From Leuconostoc miyukkimchii (GTDB lineage Bacteria > Bacillota > Bacilli > Lactobacillales > Lactobacillaceae): a DNA stretch of 64,000 nucleotides. The translations under genes and the position numbers were made by a program. This document shows positions 18,648 through 27,352 of the stretch, one piece after another. The stretch is from the NCBI RefSeq assembly GCF_019656055.1, contig NZ_BPKY01000002.1:1-64000 (forward strand), read 5' to 3'. The notes beneath the pieces are model-generated. The model was not told the origin of the DNA, did no database searches, and was given only the letters and a program-made list of their open reading frames with translations. Positions within the stretch are counted from its first letter, which is position 1; the number at the start of each line of letters is the position of its first letter.

Positions 18648-19082
18648 TTAATGCCCTCCTTTGATAAATTTCTTAATTTGTTGGTTATTGGTAGAAACTA
18701 ACCTTTGATTGGTATTGGTTGTTTTCATAAAAGTTGGTGTGGCTTGAATCGCAAACTCAGCTAAATAATGTTTGTTATTCGTATTTTGTACATTAATAGT
18801 TTGAATTTGTTTCGATTCATTTTTAAAGTTCAAAACATTATGCCAGAATATTTTAGGATAGATTTTTTGGCAATGTGAACAATTGGCATTGTAAAAGAGT
18901 ATTGCTTCTGCTTTTGTGTTAACATTAGCCACTTTATTGTTTTGAAAATACATCGACCCATACGGAACCAACAAAAAAACAGCCACTAGAAATACAATGA
19001 CTGGAAATACTTTGATTATGATTATTTTTGTTAGCGATTTTGATGATTTATTTTTATCAATTCGCTTAATACGCTGTTTCAT
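18648..19082 (-). CDS. membrane-anchored thioredoxin-like protein
   Basis: The 144-residue protein has a long basic N-terminus and a membrane span at about residues 26-47. An extracytoplasmic thioredoxin-like domain follows, with the active-site motif NANCSHCQKIY (CxxC near residues 69-72) and the cis-proline stretch QATPTFM near 113. It probably acts in disulfide chemistry on secreted transfer proteins. Similar anchored thioredoxins occur in some conjugation operons of Gram-positive bacteria. It overlaps functionally with virB4 by sharing that gene's ribosome site. Confidence 0.75.
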   Translation of the reverse strand: MKQRIKRIDKNKSSKSLTKIIIIKVFPVIVFLVAVFLLVPYGSMYFQNNKVANVNTKAEAILFYNANCSHCQKIYPKIFWHNVLNFKNESKQIQTINVQNTNNKHYLAEFAIQATPTFMKTTNTNQRLVSTNNQQIKKFIKGGH

Positions 19083-19097
19083 CAGTTTTTGCTCCTA

Positions 19098-19661
19098 TTA
19101 TACTTGATTAATTTTAATCGACGTTAGTTTCTGTGTTTGGGTATCAAACCAGCCATGTAATAAAACGGTTTGATTGATTGCTTTCTGACCAGTACCGCTG
19201 GTTTGAATAATAACAGTAGCTAAAACTTCAATGGTTTGATTATTCAAATCACTGGTGTAACCAGTAGCTGTTTGATATTGGCTGGTTAGACCCAAGTTAT
19301 CAATTCGTGAGCCACCAGTGGCATCAAGACTACTATCAAATAAAATGTTTTGCTGGTCTTTAGCTAGTGCTAAAATACTAGATACTTTACTAAAACGTTT
19401 GTCATAATCTGATTGACTACTAAAAGTGTAGTAGTCTTTGGCAAATGCTAACAACTTACTTTTAGCTATTTGATCATTAGCATTGTAAGTCGTCTGTAAG
19501 TTATCAATTTGTGTCGTGACCTGTTTTTGTTGTTTATTCACTTGCGACACTTCCTTTCTAACTTGCTGTATTTGTGTTCTCTTGCAATTGGTAATTGACA
19601 TCATGATACCAAGACCAACCAAAAGTAAACCCCTAATGCTAAGTAAAACTTTATTTTTCAT
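19098..19661 (-). CDS. conjugation accessory protein, membrane anchored
   Basis: The 187-residue protein has a hydrophobic N-terminus (LLSIRGLLLVGLGIMMSI) followed by a glutamine-rich coiled coil (about 30-60). Its C-terminal domain ends with a beta-like stretch (VLLHGWFDTQTQKLTSIKI). I know no named family. It overlaps the previous gene by 11 nt (ATGAAAAATAA), with AAAGGGA upstream. It could be part of the cell-wall-spanning part of the channel. Confidence 0.6.
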   Translation of the reverse strand: MKNKVLLSIRGLLLVGLGIMMSITNCKRTQIQQVRKEVSQVNKQQKQVTTQIDNLQTTYNANDQIAKSKLLAFAKDYYTFSSQSDYDKRFSKVSSILALAKDQQNILFDSSLDATGGSRIDNLGLTSQYQTATGYTSDLNNQTIEVLATVIIQTSGTGQKAINQTVLLHGWFDTQTQKLTSIKINQV

Positions 19662-20175
19662 TATCGAATGTCCCTTTCAAGCTTAGTCTTGACATTTCTG
19701 TCACTAATTTTTCATCAGTATCATAAGTGATAGTGTAAGCCACACTTTGCGCGTCACTCTTTGCAATGACTAAATACTTTAAATCAGATCCCCAAGTATT
19801 TTTAATGGCGACCATTGGTACTTCATAGTGTGCCTTATCGCTAAAAGTCACACTAGGTGCAAAAGTCTGTGTCAATTCGTTAATCACTTTTTCTGTGGCC
19901 ATGCCTTTCAAAGTATCGGAATAACTTGAAGTTGGTTGATTGCTAAAGGTTTTAACGAATGCAGTAACTAATTTTGTACTATCTGATACATTATCTTGTT
20001 GTGCTTTTGGGCTAGAGACAATGGTTTGCGATTGTTTTTTACTAGTTTTTGATTGTTTTAACGTTGCTTTATTTTGACCTAATTGTTTATTCAGATTCGG
20101 TATTTGATTCAATTGTGTGATTAGAATACCTGCTAACACTAAAATGGCAAATATCATTAATCGACTCTTTTTCAT
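19651..20175 (-). CDS. conjugation accessory protein, membrane anchored
   Basis: The 174-residue protein starts with a hydrophobic segment (MIFAILVLAGILITQLNQIP), then a low-complexity Lys/Gln/Ser linker and a globular extracytoplasmic domain of about 110 residues. The domain could be related in fold to the NTF2-like domains common in TcpC/VirB8-type proteins, but that is conjecture. GAGAGAGGGG lies before the ATG. It is 15 nt from the hydrolase gene. Confidence 0.6.
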   Translation of the reverse strand: MKKSRLMIFAILVLAGILITQLNQIPNLNKQLGQNKATLKQSKTSKKQSQTIVSSPKAQQDNVSDSTKLVTAFVKTFSNQPTSSYSDTLKGMATEKVINELTQTFAPSVTFSDKAHYEVPMVAIKNTWGSDLKYLVIAKSDAQSVAYTITYDTDEKLVTEMSRLSLKGTFDNEK

Positions 20176-20190
20176 GTTTACCCCTCTCTC

Positions 20191-21333
20191 TTATTTACCT
20201 TGAATAAAAGTGACTCCTGTTCCAGCCGTTAACTCACGGAAACTGACTGTACCAGACCCACTACTAACAACATTGCATTCACTGACTAAGAAATGTTTTT
20301 TATCATCACTGATTGCTTCAACAACCGCAACATGACCATAGGTGGCATCTGCTCCGTCTGCGCCTTGTGAGAAACTAACCGCCCAACCAACATGTGGTTG
20401 ACTATCCGTTTTATACCCTTTGCTTTTGACATTTTTGCCCCAATCAGCCCCATTTCCTAAACCATTCTCAACTGGTGTTCCTAACTCTTGCATGCGATTA
20501 TAGACATACCAAGTACATTGTCCAAAAGCATAGGTATTAGTGGACGAGGTGGCTGTAAAATTAGTATCCTTAATTTTACTTTTATAAGCACTAGGTATTT
20601 CTTTTACAGGCGCACCACTTGTGTCCATACCTTGTGTCACATTGGTTGAACAACCACTAGCATTGTTGGTTGTGTTATCCGTATTTTGTGTGGTTTCGGT
20701 ACCATTAGTTGCAGTATCAACAGCTGTATTTGATGACCCATTTGAGAACTTTGCATACCAATTACGGGCAAAAACTTGCCGTTTAGTGGTTGTCCCTTGC
20801 CCCCCACGTTCCCATTTGGCTCTTAAAAACTCTGTGGCTTGGTTGACATCAGTCATTTTCAACCCTTGTTTTAACAAATCAGAATTAGTGCCATCATGAT
20901 TTAAGGCAAAATCTAATTGTAAACTAGGATCCGACCACTGCTTATTTTGTGTTTTGGCATAAGTTAATAAAGCCACCCGTCTGGCACTATCCCATTGATT
21001 CAGACCAAAAGCATAACCACTTAAACTAGCATTCATGGCTTTGCTTTCATCATAAGTGGCATTGGATTCAATACTTTTCGGGTTAAAGCCACTTTCCACT
21101 TCCATGTTACCCAAATAACCAGCAATCCCAGCTTCAGTGACACCAGAGACTTTTTTCAAGTTATCATGAATGGATTTAGCTACTGCCTCCTTATCAGCAC
21201 TAGTCGTCACTGTGACACTAGTATTTGTTGATTGGCATTGATTACAGTTGCCCGCAAACATACCTAGGATTAAAACAATTAAAAACACCAGACCAAGAAT
21301 CGCTATTAAATACCCTTTGAGTAGTTTCTTCAT
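20191..21333 (-). CDS. cwlT: CwlT-like bifunctional cell-wall hydrolase
   Basis: The 380-residue protein has an N-terminal membrane segment (LIAILGLVFLIVLILGMFAG). A lysozyme-like domain follows (about 60-185; GYLGNMEVESGFNP carries the catalytic-type Glu, SGYAFGLNQWD is conserved). A Thr/Asn-rich linker and a C-terminal CHAP peptidase domain complete it (FGQCTWYVYNRM near 268 with Cys, HVAVVEAI near 335 with His). Tn916 Orf14 and ICEBs1 CwlT have comparable muramidase-peptidase layouts and open the wall for the channel. It starts with a 4-nt overlap with the upstream membrane gene. Confidence 0.9.
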   Translation of the reverse strand: MKKLLKGYLIAILGLVFLIVLILGMFAGNCNQCQSTNTSVTVTTSADKEAVAKSIHDNLKKVSGVTEAGIAGYLGNMEVESGFNPKSIESNATYDESKAMNASLSGYAFGLNQWDSARRVALLTYAKTQNKQWSDPSLQLDFALNHDGTNSDLLKQGLKMTDVNQATEFLRAKWERGGQGTTTKRQVFARNWYAKFSNGSSNTAVDTATNGTETTQNTDNTTNNASGCSTNVTQGMDTSGAPVKEIPSAYKSKIKDTNFTATSSTNTYAFGQCTWYVYNRMQELGTPVENGLGNGADWGKNVKSKGYKTDSQPHVGWAVSFSQGADGADATYGHVAVVEAISDDKKHFLVSECNVVSSGSGTVSFRELTAGTGVTFIQGK

Positions 21334-23327
21334 TTCAATTCCTGCTCAAGTCGTTCTTTTCTTTGTTGGTGTTGGTCAATATTTTGTTGTAATCTCTGAT
21401 TGAAATCGTTAGACGATGATTTTTTCAATCTTTTGGCACGTAAGTATGGTTTGTGAGTAATGGCGTTGGCTGTATTTTTGACAACATATCGTGTTCGAGG
21501 CTTTTCTACATGTTTCTCTTGATTAACCGATTGATCTACATATTCTTGTGCAGGTACTTTGTTGGTTTTAAGCTTTTTAGAACGTTGATAACGAGCTGTG
21601 TTATCAAATTCATGTTTTGGCTCATTTGTTTGATGTTTTTGCTGTTTCATTTTGTTTAAACGTTCAGCACGCTGTTTGCGAATCTTACGCGTATGCTTTT
21701 GCATGTCTTTGGCCAAGTATTCTTTGCGATTCTGTTTACGTTGGGCTTGTTGTTCGGATCGCAATTCATCACGTAAAGCGTTGTCATCAAATTCTGAATT
21801 GTGCTTCGTTTGATAGTTATCACGCCATTGTTTGCCTTGATTGAAACCACTTCTAGCGCCACTGTATAGTTGATTCGCCCGATGCTTCATTTCACCGGTG
21901 GCATTTAAGGCTTTGCGACCCGCTTTAGTCATACTGATTTTATTCATGGCATTATTCGCAACACTTGAACCAGTGATTGTTTGGACTAACCAACTTTTAT
22001 TTTTCCACAGTAAAATCATCAAAGTAATATAAACAATGGAGTTTAACATTGCACTGGCACTGCCTTTAACCGGTACAACCACATCAGTCACATTACCTAC
22101 CCAAGAAACAAACATGATGCCAAATAACAAACCAACTTTTGCAAAGAGTAAGCCGAGAGCCCCCATGGCTGTTTTTAAAGCACTATTAGCAAATTTTGGT
22201 AACAGTGAAATTAAAATCGTAAATGGCGCTAAGTAATACAATAAGACAGCACCTAGTTGTACTAATAAATTCGCTAACCCAATCATTAGTAATGGCACGC
22301 CATAAGCCACTGACATGACCGGTGACATAAAGGCAATCGCTGACTGATACCATTCAAGACCCCCATCTTTGGAGATATAATGATTTTTACTGGCAAAGCT
22401 CGCAATTACTTTGTCGTCAACGTTGCCCCCAATTAACCGATAAGGATTACCTTGTTTGTCTTTATTTTGATAAGCACTAGTAACGTCAGCTTGACCAAAA
22501 TTACCTAAAGCAAACGGACGTGCCACTGCCTTTTGAAAGTAGACATAGCGTAAAGCATTTTGAAAACTATCACCGGTATCAGAAAAGCTTGTCTGATTGA
22601 TATTACTCGTAGCGGTAAAGACTTGTGTTTGCGCTTGTGAAGTTAGCGTATTAATCGTTTGTAAAACTTTACTCCCCGAACCAACCCAAGCAGTACCAAT
22701 AATAGCAATCACTAAGACTGTTAATATGGATTTGAGACCACCGCCATGATTAAAGGTTTTGGCAAAAACCCAAACAAGGCCGACACCAAAGGCTAAGTAA
22801 AGCAAGCCTTTAAAAGCTTGACTCTGCCAGGAGCTTTTCGTGTATTGTCCCACGTCTGTTAAGATATTGTTTACGCCATTGGTAATGTTAGTGAGATTAA
22901 ACATCGTTGAGAGCGATTGGTCAAACAAAGGATAGACAATGTTTAAATTAATCGCCGTAAATAAATCAGTGACAATATGTGAAGCCCCTAAAGCAAAATC
23001 AGTAATGGAACCATCTTCGTGATACATTTTGTAATTCGCTAAGATAATGCTCGTCACCCAATTCATATCCGGTGAACCAGTAGTTTCACCTAACTTGTCT
23101 CTGATAGTGCTTTCACTTTGATTAGCTGGTGAGCCATCAGTACTAAGACTAGTAGTTTGTTTGGTGGTATCTGTCCCCAGACTACTTTTATTATTTTTAT
23201 TACTTTTGCCAATGAGACTACTATTCGCATTGGTTGATCCGATTGTGCCATCTGCGAAAACCACACTTTGGGATACAAAAAAAGCCGTGCCCAATAACGC
23301 CGCCAAGATAATTAATATTCTTTTCAT
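21330..23327 (-). CDS. VirB6/ConG-like polytopic channel protein
   Basis: The 665-residue protein has a signal sequence (ILIILAALLGTAFFVSQSVVF), an extracytoplasmic region, then a block of membrane helices (about 170-430). A highly charged cytoplasmic tail rich in Gln, Lys and Arg follows. This is the layout of Tn916 Orf15 and ICEBs1 ConG. I start it at ATG 23327, which has a strong AAGGAGG site; the longer open frame to 23462 would run into the next gene. It overlaps cwlT by 4 nt. Confidence 0.85.
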   Translation of the reverse strand: MKRILIILAALLGTAFFVSQSVVFADGTIGSTNANSSLIGKSNKNNKSSLGTDTTKQTTSLSTDGSPANQSESTIRDKLGETTGSPDMNWVTSIILANYKMYHEDGSITDFALGASHIVTDLFTAINLNIVYPLFDQSLSTMFNLTNITNGVNNILTDVGQYTKSSWQSQAFKGLLYLAFGVGLVWVFAKTFNHGGGLKSILTVLVIAIIGTAWVGSGSKVLQTINTLTSQAQTQVFTATSNINQTSFSDTGDSFQNALRYVYFQKAVARPFALGNFGQADVTSAYQNKDKQGNPYRLIGGNVDDKVIASFASKNHYISKDGGLEWYQSAIAFMSPVMSVAYGVPLLMIGLANLLVQLGAVLLYYLAPFTILISLLPKFANSALKTAMGALGLLFAKVGLLFGIMFVSWVGNVTDVVVPVKGSASAMLNSIVYITLMILLWKNKSWLVQTITGSSVANNAMNKISMTKAGRKALNATGEMKHRANQLYSGARSGFNQGKQWRDNYQTKHNSEFDDNALRDELRSEQQAQRKQNRKEYLAKDMQKHTRKIRKQRAERLNKMKQQKHQTNEPKHEFDNTARYQRSKKLKTNKVPAQEYVDQSVNQEKHVEKPRTRYVVKNTANAITHKPYLRAKRLKKSSSNDFNQRLQQNIDQHQQRKERLEQELK

Positions 23328-23343
23328 GTTTTCCTCCTTTCCA

Positions 23344-23874
23344 TTATTTAGTTTGTAAATTCTCCCAAGTATATACCAGTGGTAGCCCATTAAAAGCTGA
23401 CGGTTGTAAACCATGAATACCCGTTTGCTTTTGGAAATCATAGCCACCAATTTGATAATCATTGTCTGATTGATAACCGTTCTGATATAACTTAAAAATT
23501 AATTGCTGGTTGGCTTGATTGTAGTAAACTAAAATCTTGGCATCGTTTCCACCATCGTCACTGGTGTTTAATAAATAATTAAAATCAAATAAGCCAGCCT
23601 TTTTAAAAGCTGTGTTCAATGTCGAGCGTTTGATTAGCGTTGAATTACTGTATTGAATCGTATAATCTTTTCCCTCCCTGGGTTGATTATTAACCTGTGA
23701 TGAAGCTTGACTCGTTTCTGAATGCGATACTGATGGTTGCTTATTTTGAAATACAAATAGCAGTAGACATATCAAAACAATTATTAAGAAACTAGCAATA
23801 AATAGGATTAATTTTCTTCTAGTCAACTGTTTGGTTAAGTTTTTAAATTTTTGTTCAAATTGAACTTTTTTCAT
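23344..23874 (-). CDS. conjugation accessory protein, membrane anchored
   Basis: The 176-residue protein has a basic N-terminus, one membrane span (about residues 24-43, LFIASFLIIVLICLLLFVFQ) and an outside domain of about 120 residues, beginning near PREGKDYTIQYS. I do not recognise the family. AAGGAG precedes the ATG. It is separated from tcpE by a hairpin terminator, so the transfer genes may be expressed at two levels. Confidence 0.6.
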   Translation of the reverse strand: MKKVQFEQKFKNLTKQLTRRKLILFIASFLIIVLICLLLFVFQNKQPSVSHSETSQASSQVNNQPREGKDYTIQYSNSTLIKRSTLNTAFKKAGLFDFNYLLNTSDDGGNDAKILVYYNQANQQLIFKLYQNGYQSDNDYQIGGYDFQKQTGIHGLQPSAFNGLPLVYTWENLQTK

Positions 23875-23975
23875 TGTGATACTCCTTTCGATTGTAATGT
23901 TTTAAACGAATAGCGTGGTGTCATTTGGTTGGAACTGCCCCAACCTGTCCTATTCTAAGAATTGACGATGACATA

Positions 23976-24004
23976 ATAAAAAGCATGTTTTCACATGCTC
24001 TTTG
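23976..24004 (-). terminator. internal hairpin terminator in transfer operon
   Basis: On minus, GAGCATGT-GAAA-ACATGC is followed by TTTTTATT. It lies just after the tcpE stop at 24006 and could attenuate expression of the downstream transfer genes. Confidence 0.55.
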
Positions 24005-24005
24005 G

Positions 24006-24386
24006 TTACAATATTTGATACTTTTTTTGATTACTGTTTAAGTGTTGATCTTGATAAAGTTGTTTCTTCTGAAACCAATAACGCCAGTAATGTAAGACTG
24101 CATATTTAAGCGTGGTTTCAAAAGGCAAATCATCGATTTTCAATATCTTATCCAATTTATAAACGGTAAATAGGGAGATGACGAGTAAAGCGAAACCAAA
24201 GGTTAGTCGGCCATCTTGAATTTGATACAATTGGAAAATAAAAATGATTGCCATATCAATCACCGTGGTAATGGTTAATAGTCCGGCCACTCGGGAATCA
24301 ATAAAGACTGGTAATTTCAAATCGCCATAAATCGTGCGAAACTTGGCTGAGTTCGTATAGACTCGTCGATAATTGTACATTTTCAA
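24006..24386 (-). CDS. tcpE: TcpE-family conjugation membrane protein
   Basis: The 126-residue protein begins YNYRRVYTNSAKFRTIYGD, typical of the TcpE family (Tn916 Orf17, ICEBs1 ConD). Two membrane spans follow (about 33-75), then a basic cytoplasmic tail. It belongs to the membrane part of the mating channel. It overlaps tcpD by 4 nt, so the two are coupled. Confidence 0.8.
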   Translation of the reverse strand: MKMYNYRRVYTNSAKFRTIYGDLKLPVFIDSRVAGLLTITTVIDMAIIFIFQLYQIQDGRLTFGFALLVISLFTVYKLDKILKIDDLPFETTLKYAVLHYWRYWFQKKQLYQDQHLNSNQKKYQIL

Positions 24387-24610
24387 CCTCCTAATCCTTG
24401 AATAAAGTTCAAGACGGAATTCATCAAACCTGAAAAAGCATTTAAGGTGTTGGCTGGACCATTAACAAAGAAATAAATTAAGCCACCAATTAAAATAGTG
24501 ACCCACATATCTTTGTTTTCATTTTTACCATAGTGTTGAATGGCGCGACCACCCGCTATGATGACGACTAATCCTAGTAACACCGGTTTTAAAGCATTAT
24601 AAATATCCAT
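24383..24610 (-). CDS. tcpD: TcpD-family small conjugation membrane protein
   Basis: The 75-residue protein has two hydrophobic helices (about 8-22 and 36-52) separated by a short charged loop (QHYGKNENKD). It fits the TcpD membrane family (compare ICEBs1 ConC). It sits between tcpC and tcpE, the usual order. AGAGGAG lies upstream of ATG. Confidence 0.75.
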   Translation of the reverse strand: MDIYNALKPVLLGLVVIIAGGRAIQHYGKNENKDMWVTILIGGLIYFFVNGPANTLNAFSGLMNSVLNFIQGLGG

Positions 24611-24622
24611 TAGTTCTCCTCT

Positions 24623-25570
24623 CTATGCTTGGATAAATTTAGTCACAAAATAAGTTGAAGCTTGTTGTTTCAAATACAGGCGGATGGTTTGTACTTGCGT
24701 GATATCTGAATCGTGGACTTTAACGGTCATAGTTGCCGTCACGATCGGACTTTTGCTAGTGCCAGATACTTTGATTGAACTATCATCAAGAGCAACAAAA
24801 TCAACTGCACCGTTTAAGCCAATGGGATCTGACATCAAAAAAGCCATATCTTTCGTTGATAAAGAGACGTATTTCTGAGCAAATTGTTTAGTAAACCTGG
24901 CAACTTTTGTTGTGGTTTGTTCACTGTTCAATGTCTTTCCAATGTTAGTTAATCGAGAATGTCCTACATGACCAATACTATCAATGGTATTGGCCACATA
25001 AGGCAATCCAGTGACCGTTAGCTTTTCGTTATCCTGTTGGTAAGGAATATTAACGGTTAAATTGCTTTTCTTTTTATTGGCTTCAATCGTTAGACTATAT
25101 TGTGCTGTTTTGACTGTATTTACTGTGAAAATACCATTCAGTGTTGATGAAATCAGCTTTAAATCAGTATTTTTATCGGTACTAGGTAATGTTAAATTAC
25201 TAGCTAAATATTGAGTTAGCTGTTTTGTTCGATCATCTGAATCATCACTTGCTGGTGAATAGTATACTTTCAAGAACTGGGTCATGTACTGATCCACTAG
25301 TGGATTATAACTGGTTGTTCCAGCATTTTCTTGGTTAATACGTTGATTCAAAGTAGCAACTGTTTGTTGTAAGGTTTTATTCTTATGCGCAGTCGCATTA
25401 GCTAGAATCATGACATAACTAAAGTAAATAAAAAGCCCTATTAATATTAATAGGACAATTGCACGAACCCGACCTAAGTTCAACGTATGCGCCTTAGGAA
25501 TTTTTATCGGTTTTTCTTTTTTCTTTTTTTCGTACTCAAAGTTGATTTTGAGTTTTGGAATATTGACCAT
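24623..25570 (-). CDS. tcpC: TcpC / VirB8-like conjugation protein
   Basis: The 315-residue protein has a basic N-terminus (about 1-35), one membrane span near 36-57 and two outside NTF2-like domains, as in TcpC of pCW3 and Tn916 Orf13 (ICEBs1 ConB). AGAGGAG precedes the ATG. It is the first of the core channel genes on this strand. It follows the restriction endonuclease gene, from which it is separated by a terminator-like hairpin. A broken near-identical copy lies at 7124-7607. Confidence 0.85.
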   Translation of the reverse strand: MVNIPKLKINFEYEKKKKEKPIKIPKAHTLNLGRVRAIVLLILIGLFIYFSYVMILANATAHKNKTLQQTVATLNQRINQENAGTTSYNPLVDQYMTQFLKVYYSPASDDSDDRTKQLTQYLASNLTLPSTDKNTDLKLISSTLNGIFTVNTVKTAQYSLTIEANKKKSNLTVNIPYQQDNEKLTVTGLPYVANTIDSIGHVGHSRLTNIGKTLNSEQTTTKVARFTKQFAQKYVSLSTKDMAFLMSDPIGLNGAVDFVALDDSSIKVSGTSKSPIVTATMTVKVHDSDITQVQTIRLYLKQQASTYFVTKFIQA

Positions 25571-25604
25571 TACTTCTCCTCTCTAGTTATTTAGATAAAA
25601 TAAA

Positions 25605-25625
25605 AAACACTTTTATCAAGTGTTT
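25605..25625 (-). terminator. hairpin terminator between REase and tcpC
   Basis: On minus, AAACACTT-GATAA-AAGTGTTT is followed by a T-rich tail. It ends the DpnII operon, so tcpC needs its own promoter or read-through. Confidence 0.6.
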
Positions 25626-25632
25626 AATTGAA

Positions 25633-26559
25633 TCACTGGCAAAGAATGCTTCTTAAGAAACCATCTTTAACCATTTGTAAATTTATAATATTTGGAATGA
25701 CATCAAAAGCCTCATTTAATGGATTTTTAGCAGTATCCCAGCCTGGGCCATCAGTAATCCAGATGAAATCAACATCATTTGCATTTTTTATGCTAGTTTC
25801 GTAGATACTACTAAACTCTCCAGCAACAGCTTTTAGTTTTGATCCACCACCACCATAAAAGTTAGTTTCAATCACAGTAATTGTACCTAAGTCTTTGTTA
25901 AATACGACACCATCGTAACGTCGTCCACCTTTTTTGCCATCAGGTAAGACTTCGGGGACTTCAACATTCCAACGCTCTTTTATTTTTTTGGCAGTAGCCT
26001 GCGTGTCATATTCACAATTTGGGCATTCAGCAATTAATAATTCAAGATTTTTCTGTAATATCTTTTCATTCTCTGTACCACTACGATTTTTTCGTCCATT
26101 GCTATCTAAACCAGCCTGGATCCCATAAACGTAATCAACCAAAGAACGTTTGATGCCTATTTTCAAAAAATCAAGCAGTCCTGAATCGTGCATAAATTTA
26201 ATATATTCATCTAAATTAGATATATTGGGCCTATTGAAATCAATATTATATGAATACATGTCTCCATCATCTTTAAAAGCTAATACATCAATATCTAATT
26301 CTCTAGTAGCTAACAAAATAGGAACTGCAGTCAATAACTCCGGTTGCTTGGTAAATAGTTGTCTGGCTTCACTCTCAATATCTGGCTTTCCAATCAGATA
26401 ATTTAATGTGTTAAGTTGAATTTCATAAGGTTTAATATTATTAGTAACATTGCCCCAGTTAACCCAGTAACTCGGTGTTCGATTAGTTTTAAACCGTGTC
26501 CGCATAAAGTATTCAAATTTTTCATCACTTGTGTTCTTCATGTATTCATTAAAATTCAT
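25633..26559 (-). CDS. dpnB: DpnII-family type II restriction endonuclease (GATC)
   Basis: The 308-residue protein resembles R.DpnII/MboI-type enzymes in length and blocks such as EFSSIYETS and FIWITDGPGWDTA. The stretch RRYDGVVFNKDLGTITVIETNF has the PD-(D/E)xK-like D...E-x-N order seen in this family. It should cut unmethylated GATC in duplex DNA. It overlaps the dpnA-like gene by 4 nt. Together with two methylases it makes a complete operon of the dpnM-dpnA-dpnB order. Specificity is inferred from family. Confidence 0.85.
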   Translation of the reverse strand: MNFNEYMKNTSDEKFEYFMRTRFKTNRTPSYWVNWGNVTNNIKPYEIQLNTLNYLIGKPDIESEARQLFTKQPELLTAVPILLATRELDIDVLAFKDDGDMYSYNIDFNRPNISNLDEYIKFMHDSGLLDFLKIGIKRSLVDYVYGIQAGLDSNGRKNRSGTENEKILQKNLELLIAECPNCEYDTQATAKKIKERWNVEVPEVLPDGKKGGRRYDGVVFNKDLGTITVIETNFYGGGGSKLKAVAGEFSSIYETSIKNANDVDFIWITDGPGWDTAKNPLNEAFDVIPNIINLQMVKDGFLRSILCQ

Positions 26560-27326
26560 TTTATTTTACCTATTTTTTCGTTTTTAAAATCAATAATTCT
26601 TTTTTTAGCAATGTCTAGGTAGTCAGCTGAATTATCTATGCCAATAGTTTTCATATTCAATATTGTACCAGCAACCATGCTTGTCCCACTACCAACAAAG
26701 GGATCTAGAATGACATCATTTTCTTTTGCAGAAGCCTGTAATATCCTAATCATAAGTGATAATGGTTTTTGAGTGGGGTGCTTGCCAAATCTTTTTTCAG
26801 AACGATTAATGGTTGGCGTTGTCCAAACATCTTTCATTTGTTTATTTTCATTCATTTCTTTCATCACAGAGTAGTTAAAAATATGCTTTCCTTTGCTCTT
26901 TTTAGCCCACAATATGGTTTCTGTGGAATGAGTAAACATACGGCAACTTAAATTAGGAACAGGATTGGATTTCTGCCAAGTAATATTGTTTAATAATTTG
27001 AAATCATATTTTGGTAACAAGTAACCTAGCAAGTATATATTGTGCATTGTACCAAATAGCCATATTGTACCGTTGGGTTTTAAAACTCGATATGCTTCGT
27101 TTAGAAATTTACGGTAAAAATCTTCCACACTTATATTATTATTTTTGTCCCACTCACCTTTGTTTACACTAATCATTTTACCACCACTATTAGATATCCC
27201 ATCATTGCTTAAAAAATATGGTGGATCCGCAATAATAACATCTATGGTGTTATCCTGCATCTGGGTAAGATATTCAAATGTATCGGATGCAATTAAAGTA
27301 TTAAGTGAATCACTATAAAAAGTCAT
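26556..27326 (-). CDS. dpnA: DpnA-like adenine methyltransferase
   Basis: The 256-residue beta-class methylase starts with the catalytic motif IIADPPYFLS near residue 31. It has a C-terminal SAM motif DPFVGSGTSMVAG near 212. Its counterpart DpnA methylates GATC also on single-stranded DNA, which protects DNA entering by transformation or conjugation. That would suit an operon on a conjugative element. It overlaps the endonuclease gene by 4 nt. Confidence 0.88.
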   Translation of the reverse strand: MTFYSDSLNTLIASDTFEYLTQMQDNTIDVIIADPPYFLSNDGISNSGGKMISVNKGEWDKNNNISVEDFYRKFLNEAYRVLKPNGTIWLFGTMHNIYLLGYLLPKYDFKLLNNITWQKSNPVPNLSCRMFTHSTETILWAKKSKGKHIFNYSVMKEMNENKQMKDVWTTPTINRSEKRFGKHPTQKPLSLMIRILQASAKENDVILDPFVGSGTSMVAGTILNMKTIGIDNSADYLDIAKKRIIDFKNEKIGKIK

Positions 27327-27352
27327 AAATACAATTATCTCCCAAGCAGTAG

